64,000 nt of DNA from assembly GCF_003852705.1 (NCBI RefSeq), contig NZ_REFA01000012.1, forward strand, positions 1 to 64,000, read 5' to 3'. The stretch's first letter is position 1, and each line of letters starts with the position of its first letter. Shown here one piece after another: positions 25,732-35,267 of this stretch. Source of the DNA: Amniculibacterium aquaticum. Its GTDB lineage: Bacteria > Bacteroidota > Bacteroidia > Flavobacteriales > Weeksellaceae. The notes beneath the pieces were generated by a model. That model had not been told where the DNA came from. It saw only the letters and a list, made by a program, of their open reading frames with translations, and made no database searches. Position numbers and translations under genes: made by a program.

Positions 25732-26670
25732 TTACGATACTTTTTCGTTTTGTTTTTTGGCAAAAGCTACGGCAGCTTCTTTTACCCAAGCATTTTCTTG
25801 TTGTGCTTTTCTTTTGGTTTCCAATCTTTTTTTATTGCAAGGGCCGTTTCCTTTTAGCACTTCCATAAATTCGTCCCAAGGAAGTTCAGAAAATTCATAA
25901 TGACCGGTTTCTTCATTGAATTTCAAATTTTTGTCCGGTACTTTTAGTCCTAAAAATTCAGCCTGAGGTACGGTAACATCTATAAATCTCTGGCGAAGGG
26001 AGTCGTTACTTTCCCTTTTCACACGATAGTTCATGGATTTTTGAGAGTTAGGAGAAGCCTCATCGTTTGGACCAAACATCATGAGTGCTGCCCACCAAAA
26101 TCTATCCAATGCATCTTGCGCCAGTTGTTTTTGCTCTTTTGTTCCACGACAAAGCGTCATAAGGATTTCGTAGCCTTGCCTTTGATGAAAGGATTCTTCT
26201 TTACAAATCCTTACCATTGCTCTGGAATAAGGCCCATAAGAATTCCCCATTAACATCACTTGGTTCATAATAGCTGCGCCATCTACCAGCCAACCGATTG
26301 CCCCAATATCTGCCCAAGAGAGGGCAGGATAGTTAAATATTGAAGAATATTTGGCTTTTCCCGAAAGCATATCTTGGTACACAGAATCTCTATCTGCATT
26401 CAAACTCCCATCGTTAAGGGTTTCTGTTGCAGCATAAAGATACAATCCATGACCGGCTTCGTCTTGTATTTTAGCCAACAAAGCCATTTTTCTTCTTAAA
26501 GACGGGGCACGAGTAATCCAATTGGCTTCCGGCAACATTCCCACAACTTCGGAATGGGCGTGTTGGGAGATTTGTCGTACGAGGAGCTTTCTGTAATCCT
26601 CCGGCATCACATCCTTTGGTTCTACTTTATTTTCGGCCTGTACATATTCTAAAAACTTGTTTGTATCCAT
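25732..26670 (-). CDS. paaA: PaaA, catalytic di-iron epoxidase subunit
   Basis: A 312-residue ferritin-like oxygenase subunit that forms the ring epoxide on phenylacetyl-CoA. Di-iron ligand motifs are visible as [14 protein letters not shown] and [12 protein letters not shown]. Length matches the family. It is preceded by an 84-residue unknown gene and followed by paaB. Confidence 0.96.
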   Translation of the reverse strand: MDTNKFLEYVQAENKVEPKDVMPEDYRKLLVRQISQHAHSEVVGMLPEANWITRAPSLRRKMALLAKIQDEAGHGLYLYAATETLNDGSLNADRDSVYQDMLSGKAKYSSIFNYPALSWADIGAIGWLVDGAAIMNQVMLMGNSYGPYSRAMVRICKEESFHQRQGYEILMTLCRGTKEQKQLAQDALDRFWWAALMMFGPNDEASPNSQKSMNYRVKRESNDSLRQRFIDVTVPQAEFLGLKVPDKNLKFNEETGHYEFSELPWDEFMEVLKGNGPCNKKRLETKRKAQQENAWVKEAAVAFAKKQNEKVS

Positions 26671-26709
26671 AGTTTGAATCTCAAAACCATTAAAATGGTT
26701 TTACTAATA

Positions 26710-26964
26710 TTAAATTATTTTGTCGGTTTCTTCTTTAAGATAAATTCCCATTTTTCCGTTGCTAAACTCTCCGGCTACGAAATATACGGTTTGATCATTA
26801 TGTGCAATAGAATACTCTTTGAAAATATAAATTTCTCTTTCAGAAGGTTCTATTACCTCGATGTTACGATCTGAGCAGTGCCAATCGTGATTCCAAATAT
26901 TAATCCCTTTTACTTTGTACTCTTTATCGGTTTCGATAATAGATGCGAATTTCCAATGTGCCAT
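26710..26964 (-). CDS. Small unknown protein within the paa operon
   Basis: An 84-residue cytoplasmic protein with a probable all-beta pattern (alternating hydrophobic residues; KFASIIETDKEYKVKGINIW, VYFVAGEFSNGKMGIYL). I do not recognise a family. It lies between paaE (34 bases) and paaA (39 bases), same strand and spacing as the enzymes, so co-expression is nearly certain. No cysteine-rich or nucleotide-binding motif. A small accessory factor of the epoxidase is possible. Confidence 0.75.
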   Translation of the reverse strand: MAHWKFASIIETDKEYKVKGINIWNHDWHCSDRNIEVIEPSEREIYIFKEYSIAHNDQTVYFVAGEFSNGKMGIYLKEETDKII

Positions 26965-26998
26965 AATGAAATCGTTTTTAATTGTTAGAAATTGTTAA

Positions 26999-28087
26999 TT
27001 ATACATCATAAGTCAGCATCACCACATTGGTTGTAGGGTGACATTGACAGGTCAGTACCATTCCTCTTTCTACTTCTTCTTCAGTAAGAGCAAAATTTTT
27101 CTCCATAAACACTTCTCCTTCTAGGACTTGAGCTTTACAAGTACAGCAAACGCCTCCTTTGCAGGCAAAAGGTAAAGGCAAATTTTCTTTTAACCCTTTG
27201 TCCAAGATGCTTTCTTTCTTGGAGTTGAGGTGGATAGAATACTCATCGTCATCAATAATCAAAGTTACAAAACTTTCGATGTTTGGTATTTTCTTAAACT
27301 CTTCACTTCTTTCGGAATTTTCCTCATCATCAGGAGCTGCATAATACTCATACATCACCTGCAACGATGGGACTTTTTTATCATTTTTCAGATAATTAGA
27401 AACCTCTTTAATCATCTCGGTTGGTCCGCAGATGAAAAATGTAGTTTCCGATGCAGGAATTTCTGGAAAATGCTGCAACAAAGCTTCTAGTTTTTGAGGA
27501 CCAATCCTTCCTTCGAACAATGGATTATCGGTATGTTTTTCTCTGGACAGGAGGTAGACAACTTTCAATCGACCGTTGAAATGTTGTTCCAAATCATCAA
27601 TTTGTTGTTTGAAAATAATATCCTGGCAGCTCTTGTTACTGAAAAACAAATACGCCTTGCTATTTGGCTCTTGATAAAGAGCTTCTTTTATGTTGGACAA
27701 GATGGGCGAAATGCCACTACCAGCAGCTAATCCCACATATACTTTCTCATTAGACGAATGAAAATTGGTGAAAAAATGCCCTTGAGGGGCTAAAACCTCG
27801 ATCGTATCTCCTTCCTTTAGTTGTTGATTAAGATAAGTAGAAACCTTTCCATCCTCCAGGTGTTTCACTAAAATTTCCAGTTGATGATTTCCTTCTGATG
27901 GTGCATTTACAATAGAATAAGACCTTCTTAGGTCTTCATCGTTCATGATAAACCGAACATTAAGATATTGCCCTTGTTTAAATTGGAATTCATGTTGAAG
28001 ATGTTGTGGAATTTCCAAAGTAATGTGCACAGAATCATTGGTTTCTTTTTTTACTTTTATTGCTTTTAATGAGTGAAAATGATGCAT
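26999..28087 (-). CDS. paaE: PaaE, epoxidase reductase subunit
   Basis: A 362-residue flavoprotein passing electrons from NADPH to PaaA. In order: FAD-binding RRSYSIVNAP, NAD(P)-binding GLAAGSGISPILSN, and a C-terminal plant-type 2Fe-2S domain (CKGGVCCTC then a distant LTCQC). Start at 28087 (MHHFHSLKAIKV), because the upstream extension to 28123 is not family-like. First gene of the paa run here; E. coli has it after paaD. Confidence 0.94.
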   Translation of the reverse strand: MHHFHSLKAIKVKKETNDSVHITLEIPQHLQHEFQFKQGQYLNVRFIMNDEDLRRSYSIVNAPSEGNHQLEILVKHLEDGKVSTYLNQQLKEGDTIEVLAPQGHFFTNFHSSNEKVYVGLAAGSGISPILSNIKEALYQEPNSKAYLFFSNKSCQDIIFKQQIDDLEQHFNGRLKVVYLLSREKHTDNPLFEGRIGPQKLEALLQHFPEIPASETTFFICGPTEMIKEVSNYLKNDKKVPSLQVMYEYYAAPDDEENSERSEEFKKIPNIESFVTLIIDDDEYSIHLNSKKESILDKGLKENLPLPFACKGGVCCTCKAQVLEGEVFMEKNFALTEEEVERGMVLTCQCHPTTNVVMLTYDV

Positions 28088-28110
28088 TGTTATTCTTAAA
28101 CTGTTTTCAA

Positions 28111-28118
28111 CAAATATA
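28111..28118 (-). promoter_or_regulatory. Candidate -7 box of the paa operon
   Basis: Minus-strand TATATTTG 24 bases upstream of paaE. The expected -33 position holds only a T run (TTTTC), so the call is tentative. No clear operator palindrome seen. Confidence 0.45.
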
Positions 28119-28185
28119 AACAAATTCTAAAGAATTGAAAACCATACTTGAAAACTATTCTATTTTCGTCATTCCTCTCACTTTA

Positions 28186-29481
28186 TCATCGACCTCCGCA
28201 AGACATATCAATCCTGCCAATATTCTCTGAGTAGTACCTGTTTTTCTCCACTATACTTTTAGCTGTATTAGAAGCATAAACCCTTTCTATAGCTCTAAGT
28301 TCGGATTCCATAACACCTAATTTACTTACCGCTTCCAATAAACATTGTTTTTTCATCAATGCCTTTTCTTTATTTCGATTATCACCTGGCCGGTTCAAGC
28401 TGTTGTTAATATGACAAATTTTAAGTTTCAATTTTAATTTTTTCAACATCACTTGATCAATGACATCAGCACCTTCGGCTAAAATATTCATCAAGGCTTG
28501 GTTATTGGTTCTAATGGAATTGGATCTGGCCAATCGATTGGCTTTTTCTTCTTTTTCTAAAATACTTTTTTCCAATTCTACAATTAATCGACTTTCCACA
28601 CAAAGGGATTGAGTTGCATTTGCTGCTTGATTTTCCAATTTTTTCTTTTTCTCTTCGGCCAAATCATTTTCAATTCGAGCCGACTCCTCTACCTGATCAA
28701 TAAATGAAGAACCATCAAAACATTCAGCAACATCAACAATCTTATCAATTCGAATATAATTTTGTGGATCTGAGTCCAGCAACATCGATATTACGGTATT
28801 TCCATTTTCATCTTCATAATACCCCGTTCCGAATACTCCTAAGTAGTTATGCACTTTTAGTTCTGGCTTAATTTCGGATGTGAAAAGATAGTACACGGCT
28901 CTTTGCGAAGATCCATTGATATGATATTGAAGAGTGGGCACATTTTGATCACCAATTTTCTCAAACGCCAAATGTGTAATACTTGCCATAGAGGTAATCA
29001 CAAATTTTACTTCATAATCCAATAAAGTTTCCATTGCTGGAATTTTATAAAATAGTTTATTCCCTTTTTTATCCATAACATAATTATAGGAATCGCCTTG
29101 CATGGAATAAATTTCTAATTCGAATCCAGGTTGAAAATCACCTATCGATCCGCAACTTTTATTAAAGTCTGAAACCTTGGCAATAAGTCCATTATGGGTG
29201 TCTACAAAATAACATCCTGAAGCAGGCTTGTTGTTAATAAGTCCTGAAAAATAGAATTTCTTATTAAAACAATTGGTTTCTTTAGGATACAACTTTTTCT
29301 CTTCCAGATTTCTAAATACAGAACCCCTACCAACAAGATCCCGATACTCTGAACATAAAGAAGCATTTTTCCTACAAAGAGAATCCAAGCGCAAACTGTC
29401 TTTTTTCCTTTGTTCCCTACTTTGAGCTTGCGATAAATGAAATGCTCCAAAAAGGAGCATTATATAAATTAAAGCTTTCAT
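28186..29481 (-). CDS. Exported hypothetical protein, partner of the OmpA-family gene
   Basis: A 431-residue protein with signal peptide (residues 1-19, ending SQAQ). The mature part has a Lys/Arg-rich start, a central region with beta-type segments, and a coiled-coil stretch near residues 265-315 (DLAEEKKKKLENQAANATQ). I recognise no domain. It begins 3 bases after the OmpA-family gene stop, so the two form an operon and are probably both in the periplasm or outer membrane. Confidence 0.75.
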   Translation of the reverse strand: MKALIYIMLLFGAFHLSQAQSREQRKKDSLRLDSLCRKNASLCSEYRDLVGRGSVFRNLEEKKLYPKETNCFNKKFYFSGLINNKPASGCYFVDTHNGLIAKVSDFNKSCGSIGDFQPGFELEIYSMQGDSYNYVMDKKGNKLFYKIPAMETLLDYEVKFVITSMASITHLAFEKIGDQNVPTLQYHINGSSQRAVYYLFTSEIKPELKVHNYLGVFGTGYYEDENGNTVISMLLDSDPQNYIRIDKIVDVAECFDGSSFIDQVEESARIENDLAEEKKKKLENQAANATQSLCVESRLIVELEKSILEKEEKANRLARSNSIRTNNQALMNILAEGADVIDQVMLKKLKLKLKICHINNSLNRPGDNRNKEKALMKKQCLLEAVSKLGVMESELRAIERVYASNTAKSIVEKNRYYSENIGRIDMSCGGR

Positions 29482-29484
29482 AAT

Positions 29485-30777
29485 TTAATTAATTTTCACA
29501 AATTCAACCCTTCTATTTTGTGCTTTTCCAAAAGCGGAATTATTCTCAGCAACCGGGTCAGACTCTCCTTTTCCATCGGTTTCCATTCGGTTGGATGAAA
29601 TACCCATAGTCGACAATTTCATTTTTACTGCATTGGCTCTTTTTTTACTGAGTGCAAGATTAGAAGCATCATCACCTTCATTGTCTGTATGCCCAATAAT
29701 TTTAATTCTCATATCGGGAGCTTGGCTCAATGCGTCTTTAATTTGGTTGAGCACTGTTGTACTTTCACTTTGGATTTTATCGGAACCGGTTGCAAACAAT
29801 ATGGCAGTGGTCGAGAAGCTTCCTTTTTCCATCAAATCTTTCAATACGCTACTTCTTTCATCTTTTCCTGTCTCAGCAATTGTCAAATTTCCGATATAGA
29901 AATAAGCATCTGCTGTTTCTGCCCAACCACTGGTTATTGAAGTAAAAAAAAGCGACTTTCTATATTCAGGTTTGAACTGAGTGGGTAAATCCACTTTTTT
30001 ATTACCATCGACAAACATTCTGATTCTTTTACCATTGACTTCAAATGCGATTTTGATGATTTTATCCAAAGGGGCTACATAATCAACCTCTTCCTTTCCA
30101 TAGCCTAAAGATTTCTCGGAATAATAAATCAAATTATAATTTTGACTTCCTTTTGATGCTGACATAATATCAAATGTCACAGCAGTTTTTGAACCCAATA
30201 AATAATCCAACTTTTCAGGCTTATTTCCAAATCCCACCCCCATCCTTCGATACGGATGTGCTGAGGGATACACCAAATCAAACTCTACTGTAAAATTATC
30301 AGGCAATGGCTTAGTCAGCTCCGGATAAACCAGATTATCAGCTGAAATTTTTAAAAATTTACCCATATTTTTAAGGCTTTTCACCTCACCTCCTTTGTTG
30401 GTGCTCCATTTTGCAGGAAAATCACCAATTGCATCTTTAGAAAAATCATCTTGAAAAATCACCCTTGTTCCTCTTTTAAAACCAACAGCATTGTCTCCTT
30501 CTTCAGACAAAGAACCCCCTCCATCTTCTAAACCATTTGTTTTTTTTGACGATTTATTTTTGGACGAAGCCCCTTCAGAACTCGAATTCTTACTCTTATT
30601 TCCTAAAACTTTATCCATGGCATCGTCTGTAGTTCGTCTGGATTTTTCCTCTACTTTTCTCTCAACCGTTCTTTCAGCCTCTCGCTTTGCAGACTTCATT
30701 AACTTATCTAAAAACTGTGCTTGTAAAGCATTGAATATTAGCATAAAAAAAGCCAAAATCATTATCTTAGTTTTCAT
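29485..30777 (-). CDS. OmpA-family protein with LamG-like middle domain
   Basis: A 430-residue exported protein. Signal peptide ends near NALQAQ; a charged Lys/Glu/Ser region (residues 20-90) follows, then a domain beginning IFQDDFSKDAIGDFPAKW that looks like a jelly-roll LamG/concanavalin fold, and a C-terminal OmpA domain (LFATGSDKIQ, IIGHTDNEGDD, ALSKKRANAVK) that should bind peptidoglycan. Start at 30777, as the 18 residues upstream precede the signal peptide. Likely anchors an outer-membrane complex to the wall; partner gene downstream. Confidence 0.85.
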   Translation of the reverse strand: MKTKIMILAFFMLIFNALQAQFLDKLMKSAKREAERTVERKVEEKSRRTTDDAMDKVLGNKSKNSSSEGASSKNKSSKKTNGLEDGGGSLSEEGDNAVGFKRGTRVIFQDDFSKDAIGDFPAKWSTNKGGEVKSLKNMGKFLKISADNLVYPELTKPLPDNFTVEFDLVYPSAHPYRRMGVGFGNKPEKLDYLLGSKTAVTFDIMSASKGSQNYNLIYYSEKSLGYGKEEVDYVAPLDKIIKIAFEVNGKRIRMFVDGNKKVDLPTQFKPEYRKSLFFTSITSGWAETADAYFYIGNLTIAETGKDERSSVLKDLMEKGSFSTTAILFATGSDKIQSESTTVLNQIKDALSQAPDMRIKIIGHTDNEGDDASNLALSKKRANAVKMKLSTMGISSNRMETDGKGESDPVAENNSAFGKAQNRRVEFVKIN

Positions 30778-31028
30778 AACACTTATTTTTATTGCTATCA
30801 AAATTACTATTAAATATTGTTTAAAATCCAAGGAAAATCACTGAACAACACCTGTGCGAATCGGAAAAAATGTCAGATAAACAGTAAAACCAATTGCATT
30901 TAAACGGAAATTTTGTCTTTAATACAATTGAAAAAATAGGCATTATTTCTTGAAAATTGAATTTTAATAACGAATGCATGATTTTTGAAAAGAACAATTC
31001 AAATCACCATAAAAAACCAACATCTAAT

Positions 31029-33620
31029 ATGAACCTAAATCAATTTACACTAAAATCTCAGGAAGCGATACAGAAAGCTCAACAAATCGCAATGGAGTTC
31101 AGTAACCAAAGCATTGAACCTCAACATATTTTGGAGGGCATCTTCCAAACCGACGAAGTCATTTCTTCCTTTTTAATAAAAAAATCCGAAGCCGATGCTT
31201 CCCTTATCCGTGAAAGAAACAGAACCCTGATCGAAACCCTACCAAAAGTAGAAGGCGGCGATATGTACCTGTCCCAGAATTCGAACAAAATTCTCCTAGA
31301 AGCCCTGAACATAGCTAAAAAAATGGGAGACGAATTTGTTACCATCGAACACCTGTGGTTGGGATTAATAGAAATCCAGTCCAATGTCTCCAAACTCTTG
31401 AAAGACATGGGCATAACAAAAAACCTCCTAGAAGCCGGCATTAATGAAATAAGAAAAGGAGCCAAAGCCACCTCATCCAGTTCAGAAGAAAGCTACCAAA
31501 GCTTGAGCAAATATGCAAAAAACCTCAACGAATTGGCAGCTGAAGGCAAGCTAGATCCTGTCATTGGAAGAGACGAAGAAATCCGTAGAGTTTTGCAAAT
31601 TCTATCCAGAAGAACCAAAAATAACCCCATCCTCATCGGAGAACCCGGCGTTGGTAAAACCGCCATTGCCGAGGGAATTGCCCACAGAATCATTTCACAA
31701 GATGTTCCCGAAAATCTAATGGACAAAACTTTGTTTTCTCTAGACATGGGAGCTTTGATTGCCGGAGCCAAATACAAGGGCGAGTTTGAAGAGCGATTGA
31801 AATCTGTAGTCAACGAAGTGATACAATCTGAAGGACAAATTATTCTTTTCATTGACGAAATTCACACTTTGGTTGGCGCAGGAGGTGGTGAAGGTGCCAT
31901 GGATGCAGCAAATATTTTAAAACCTGCCCTTGCAAGAGGCGAGCTGAGAGCCATTGGTGCAACCACCCTGAACGAGTATCAAAAATATTTCGAAAAAGAC
32001 AAAGCCCTTGAAAGACGATTCCAAAAAGTGATGGTGGAAGAACCGGATACAGAATCTGCCATTTCCATCCTGAGAGGAATTAAAGACAAATACGAAGCCC
32101 ACCATAAAGTGAGAATTAAAGACGAAGCCATTATTGCAGCGGTAGAAATGTCTCAACGATACATTTCAGACCGTTTTTTACCGGACAAGGCCATTGATCT
32201 TATTGATGAAGCATCTGCAAAATTGAGAATGGAAATCAACTCCAAACCCGAAGAATTGGATGTTTTGGACAGAAAAATCATGCAGATGGAAATAGAATTA
32301 GCAGCAATTTCCAGAGAAAATGACGAAATGAAAATTAGCCACCTCAAAGAAGACATTTCTAAACTCAACGAACAAAGAAACGAAATCAATGCTAAATGGT
32401 TACAGGAAAAGCAAAAATCCGAAGACCTAACCCAAATTAAAAAAGAAATAGAAACGCTGAAATTGGAGTACGACAAGGCAACCCGATCAGGAGACTATGC
32501 CAAAGCATCCGAGATCCAATATGGAAGGTTAAAAGAAAAAGAAGCCGACCTGGAAAAACTGGAATTGGAAATGCAAAACCATCAAAACGAATTGATTAAA
32601 GAAGAAGTCACTGCTGAAAATATTTCCGAAATTATCTCCAAATGGACCGGTATCCCAGTAACCAAGCTATTGCAAAGCGAAAGAGAAAAACTCCTTCATT
32701 TGGAAAACGAACTCCACAAACGAGTGGTAGGACAAGAAGAAGCCATAGAAGCCGTTTCCGACGCCATCCGCAGAAATAGAGCTGGACTGAATGACGATAA
32801 AAAACCCATCGGAAGTTTCTTATTTTTAGGAACAACAGGGGTCGGAAAAACAGAACTTGCAAAAGCCTTGGCCGAATTGCTTTTCGATGACGAAAACAAC
32901 ATGACCCGAATAGACATGAGCGAATACCAAGAAAGACATTCCGTTTCGAGATTGGTAGGAGCGCCTCCAGGATATGTGGGTTATGACGAAGGCGGACAAC
33001 TGACCGAAGCGGTTAGAAGAAGACCCTATTCGGTTGTCCTTTTGGATGAAATCGAAAAAGCACATCCTGATGTTTTCAATACCTTATTGCAGGTTTTGGA
33101 TGATGGCCGCCTTACGGACAACAAAGGAAGAGTGGTGAATTTTAAAAACACCATCATCATCATGACTTCCAATTTGGGCTCGCCAATTATTCAGGAAAAT
33201 TTTGAAAATATTACGGAAGAAAATTCAGTTTCAATTGTAGAAAAAACCAAAGTAGAAGTTTTCGAATTGTTGAAACAAACTTTAAGACCTGAATTCATCA
33301 ATAGAATAGATGAAATTGTGCTGTTCCAACCGTTGAACAAAAAAGAAATTGGAAAAATTGTGAAATACCAACTGTCTGGATTCAACAAAATGTTGGAGAA
33401 AAAAGGGATTGTATTAACCGCTACGGAAGATGCTATCGAATACCTAATGAATAAAGGCTACCAACCTGCATTTGGAGCAAGACCTTTGAAAAGAGTTTTG
33501 CAACAAGAAGTATTAAACCAACTTTCCAAGGAAATCCTTGCTGGAAAAGTACACGACAACGATAGAATTACTTTGGATTATTTTGAAGAAACCGGATTAA
33601 TTTTTAGACCTACAGAATAA
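31029..33620 (+). CDS. clpB: Chaperone ClpB
   Basis: An 863-residue AAA+ disaggregase working with DnaK. It has the N domain (residues 1-145), Walker A GEPGVGKTA in the first module, a coiled-coil middle domain (about 400-520), and second-module motifs GTTGVGKTE and VVLLDEIEKAHPDVF. I start at 31029 (MNLNQFTLKSQE), the family start; an upstream ATG at 30957 adds 24 unlike residues. Immediately downstream is small RNA copy C, whose hairpin may also end this transcript. No heat-shock operator was found. Confidence 0.97.
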   Translation: MNLNQFTLKSQEAIQKAQQIAMEFSNQSIEPQHILEGIFQTDEVISSFLIKKSEADASLIRERNRTLIETLPKVEGGDMYLSQNSNKILLEALNIAKKMGDEFVTIEHLWLGLIEIQSNVSKLLKDMGITKNLLEAGINEIRKGAKATSSSSEESYQSLSKYAKNLNELAAEGKLDPVIGRDEEIRRVLQILSRRTKNNPILIGEPGVGKTAIAEGIAHRIISQDVPENLMDKTLFSLDMGALIAGAKYKGEFEERLKSVVNEVIQSEGQIILFIDEIHTLVGAGGGEGAMDAANILKPALARGELRAIGATTLNEYQKYFEKDKALERRFQKVMVEEPDTESAISILRGIKDKYEAHHKVRIKDEAIIAAVEMSQRYISDRFLPDKAIDLIDEASAKLRMEINSKPEELDVLDRKIMQMEIELAAISRENDEMKISHLKEDISKLNEQRNEINAKWLQEKQKSEDLTQIKKEIETLKLEYDKATRSGDYAKASEIQYGRLKEKEADLEKLELEMQNHQNELIKEEVTAENISEIISKWTGIPVTKLLQSEREKLLHLENELHKRVVGQEEAIEAVSDAIRRNRAGLNDDKKPIGSFLFLGTTGVGKTELAKALAELLFDDENNMTRIDMSEYQERHSVSRLVGAPPGYVGYDEGGQLTEAVRRRPYSVVLLDEIEKAHPDVFNTLLQVLDDGRLTDNKGRVVNFKNTIIIMTSNLGSPIIQENFENITEENSVSIVEKTKVEVFELLKQTLRPEFINRIDEIVLFQPLNKKEIGKIVKYQLSGFNKMLEKKGIVLTATEDAIEYLMNKGYQPAFGARPLKRVLQQEVLNQLSKEILAGKVHDNDRITLDYFEETGLIFRPTE

Positions 33621-33644
33621 AAAAAGAAAAACTTTTCAATTTAT

Positions 33645-33675
33645 TTTGCATTTAACATAACATTGATTAAATTTG
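33645..33675 (+). promoter_or_regulatory. Promoter of small RNA copy C
   Basis: TTTG (33645-33648), exactly 19 bases, TAAATTTG (33668-33675). It sits after the clpB stop and before a terminator, with no protein gene between. Confidence 0.7.
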
Positions 33676-33679
33676 CGCG

Positions 33680-33757
33680 TTGTTTTAGTACAATAATTTT
33701 TTTTCATCATTTGTGTTTTTGCCTTGGCTTAGATTTATTCTAGGCCAAGGTTTTTTT
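33680..33757 (+). ncRNA. Putative small RNA, copy C of a three-member family
   Basis: A predicted RNA of about 78 bases in the clpB 3' intergenic region, opposite in orientation to copies A and B. A short 5' stem TTGT/ACAA is followed by the same core (eight T, CATCATTTGTG, five T) and a terminator stem CCTTGGC (33722-33728) / GCCAAGG (33744-33750) with seven T. The hairpin sequence is unrelated to those of copies A and B, while the core is identical over 23 bases, so the core, not the hairpin, is conserved. It also may terminate clpB transcripts. Ends are estimates. Confidence 0.68.
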
Positions 33758-33784
33758 ATAACGCCCATCAATAGAGGCTTCACC

Positions 33785-33994
33785 TCAATGATGATCTCCT
33801 CTGAAATTATTTTTTTCCAATTCTATAATTTTAAAAATGGAAATCTCAGACTTGATTTCCTGCTCCGATTGAAATTGAACAATATTCAAAGCCGGATAAA
33901 ACTTGATCATTTTCAAATTTAGCTTTTCCAAAAATTTTTCAGCTTCTTTTTGACTCACTCCTTCTTTCAAAATTCCAAAATAAACTTTCATCAT
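33785..33994 (-). CDS. 69-residue protein resembling a free subtilase propeptide (I9-like)
   Basis: A small cytoplasmic-looking protein starting one base after the subtilase stop. Length and predicted beta-alpha-beta-beta-alpha-beta order (VYFGILKEG, SQKEAEKFLEKL, MIKFYPALNIVQFQ, SEQEIKSEI, FKIIELEKN) resemble inhibitor I9 propeptides, which block subtilases by placing their C-terminus in the active site. Similarity is by pattern, not by a definite motif. Last gene of the five-gene operon; it could restrain or fold the protease, or be unrelated. Confidence 0.6.
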   Translation of the reverse strand: MMKVYFGILKEGVSQKEAEKFLEKLNLKMIKFYPALNIVQFQSEQEIKSEISIFKIIELEKNNFRGDHH

Positions 33995-33995
33995 A

Positions 33996-35255
33996 CTAAT
34001 CCTTTATTTGCACCAATCCATTTCCCACATCTCTATATTTTAACCCTTCGAGAAGGCGAGCATTTTTCTCCAATACTTTCCAAATTTCCAACGCAGTTAG
34101 ATGGGGATATTTCTCCATATAAAGCGCCACTATCCCAGCGACATGAGGCGTTGCCATACTGGTTCCGTTTTTTAGCATGTACCCTTCAACTACGAGACTT
34201 TTCGGAAACGAACTCAGCACATCGACCCCTGGAGCACAAACATTTATAACACCACCCGTTGCAGCATTCAGTCCACCGTTTGAGAAGGTTGCAACGCGCA
34301 TTTGTCCATCGATTGCACCTACAGCCATAATGGACTCTGAATTGGCAGGTATTGAAACCGGTTGTGGCAAAGCCGGTCTTTGACTGTCGTTACCCGCTGC
34401 TGCAATGAGGAGACAATTGTTGTCCAATGCTTTTTTCCCTACCATTTCAAAAATTGGAGAGGGAGCCTCGTTGAGCTGTACCGGTGCCGAAAGCGACATG
34501 GATATCACACGGACTTTTTTAGAGATAGCCCAATCTATGGCATCTACAATACTGCTTGTTGTGCCGCTTCCATCATTTGCCAAAGCTTTTGCTATTTTCA
34601 AATTGGCATTTTTTGCAATACCGTATCTTTTTCCGGTGTCTAATCGGACATTTCCAGCGGCTGTCCCTGCACAATGCGTTCCGTGACCTTTCAAGTCGAT
34701 ATCCCATGCTTCTCCAGAAATAAAAGACTTACCCTCAATGGTTCTTCCTAAAAAATCGGGATGGGTAACATCAAACCCTGTATCTAGAATACACAGATCC
34801 ACTCCTTTACCGGTCAACTGTGTGGTATCGAGCCCTACAGCCTTCAGTCCCCATTCGAAATCGGTGGTCACTTTTGAAGGTTTCTTTACTTTTTTCTTGA
34901 GCTCAGTTTCCAATTCTAATAATTTTTGCTCCATTTCCGAAACCGAAACCTGCAAGGATTTCACAATTTCTAAAGCGCCATCGATGTAAAAAGTTCTTTC
35001 TTTTTCAAAATGAATAATGGGATTGCTACCATCGTTGACCGCTGACATCAATTGATCTTCATCCATTTTATCAACCACCATTACATTTAGATTTTTGTAT
35101 AGCACACCATTTTTATCATCAATCAAATCAAAAGAACGATTATCCTTGGAAAGAAACTCAGACGATGTTAACTTAAGTTGAAATTCTTTTTCAACAGATT
35201 TCAAGGTTTTAGAGTCTTGATTTTCCAGTAGCACAATGTATTTTTCAGATTTCAT
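33996..35255 (-). CDS. S8 family serine peptidase (subtilase) without signal peptide
   Basis: A 419-residue subtilase. The catalytic triad is complete: D158 (ILDTG), H191 (GHGTHCAG) and S366 (GTSMATPHVAG), with N289 (AAAGND) for the oxyanion hole. Residues 1-92 look like an I9-type prodomain and 98-125 form a charged coiled coil. There is no signal peptide or transmembrane segment, so it is cytosolic or exported by another route. The fourth gene of the DUF2589 operon, 12 bases after the unknown 192-residue gene. Its substrate is unknown. Confidence 0.9.
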   Translation of the reverse strand: MKSEKYIVLLENQDSKTLKSVEKEFQLKLTSSEFLSKDNRSFDLIDDKNGVLYKNLNVMVVDKMDEDQLMSAVNDGSNPIIHFEKERTFYIDGALEIVKSLQVSVSEMEQKLLELETELKKKVKKPSKVTTDFEWGLKAVGLDTTQLTGKGVDLCILDTGFDVTHPDFLGRTIEGKSFISGEAWDIDLKGHGTHCAGTAAGNVRLDTGKRYGIAKNANLKIAKALANDGSGTTSSIVDAIDWAISKKVRVISMSLSAPVQLNEAPSPIFEMVGKKALDNNCLLIAAAGNDSQRPALPQPVSIPANSESIMAVGAIDGQMRVATFSNGGLNAATGGVINVCAPGVDVLSSFPKSLVVEGYMLKNGTSMATPHVAGIVALYMEKYPHLTALEIWKVLEKNARLLEGLKYRDVGNGLVQIKD

Positions 35256-35267
35256 AATGTTTTGAAT

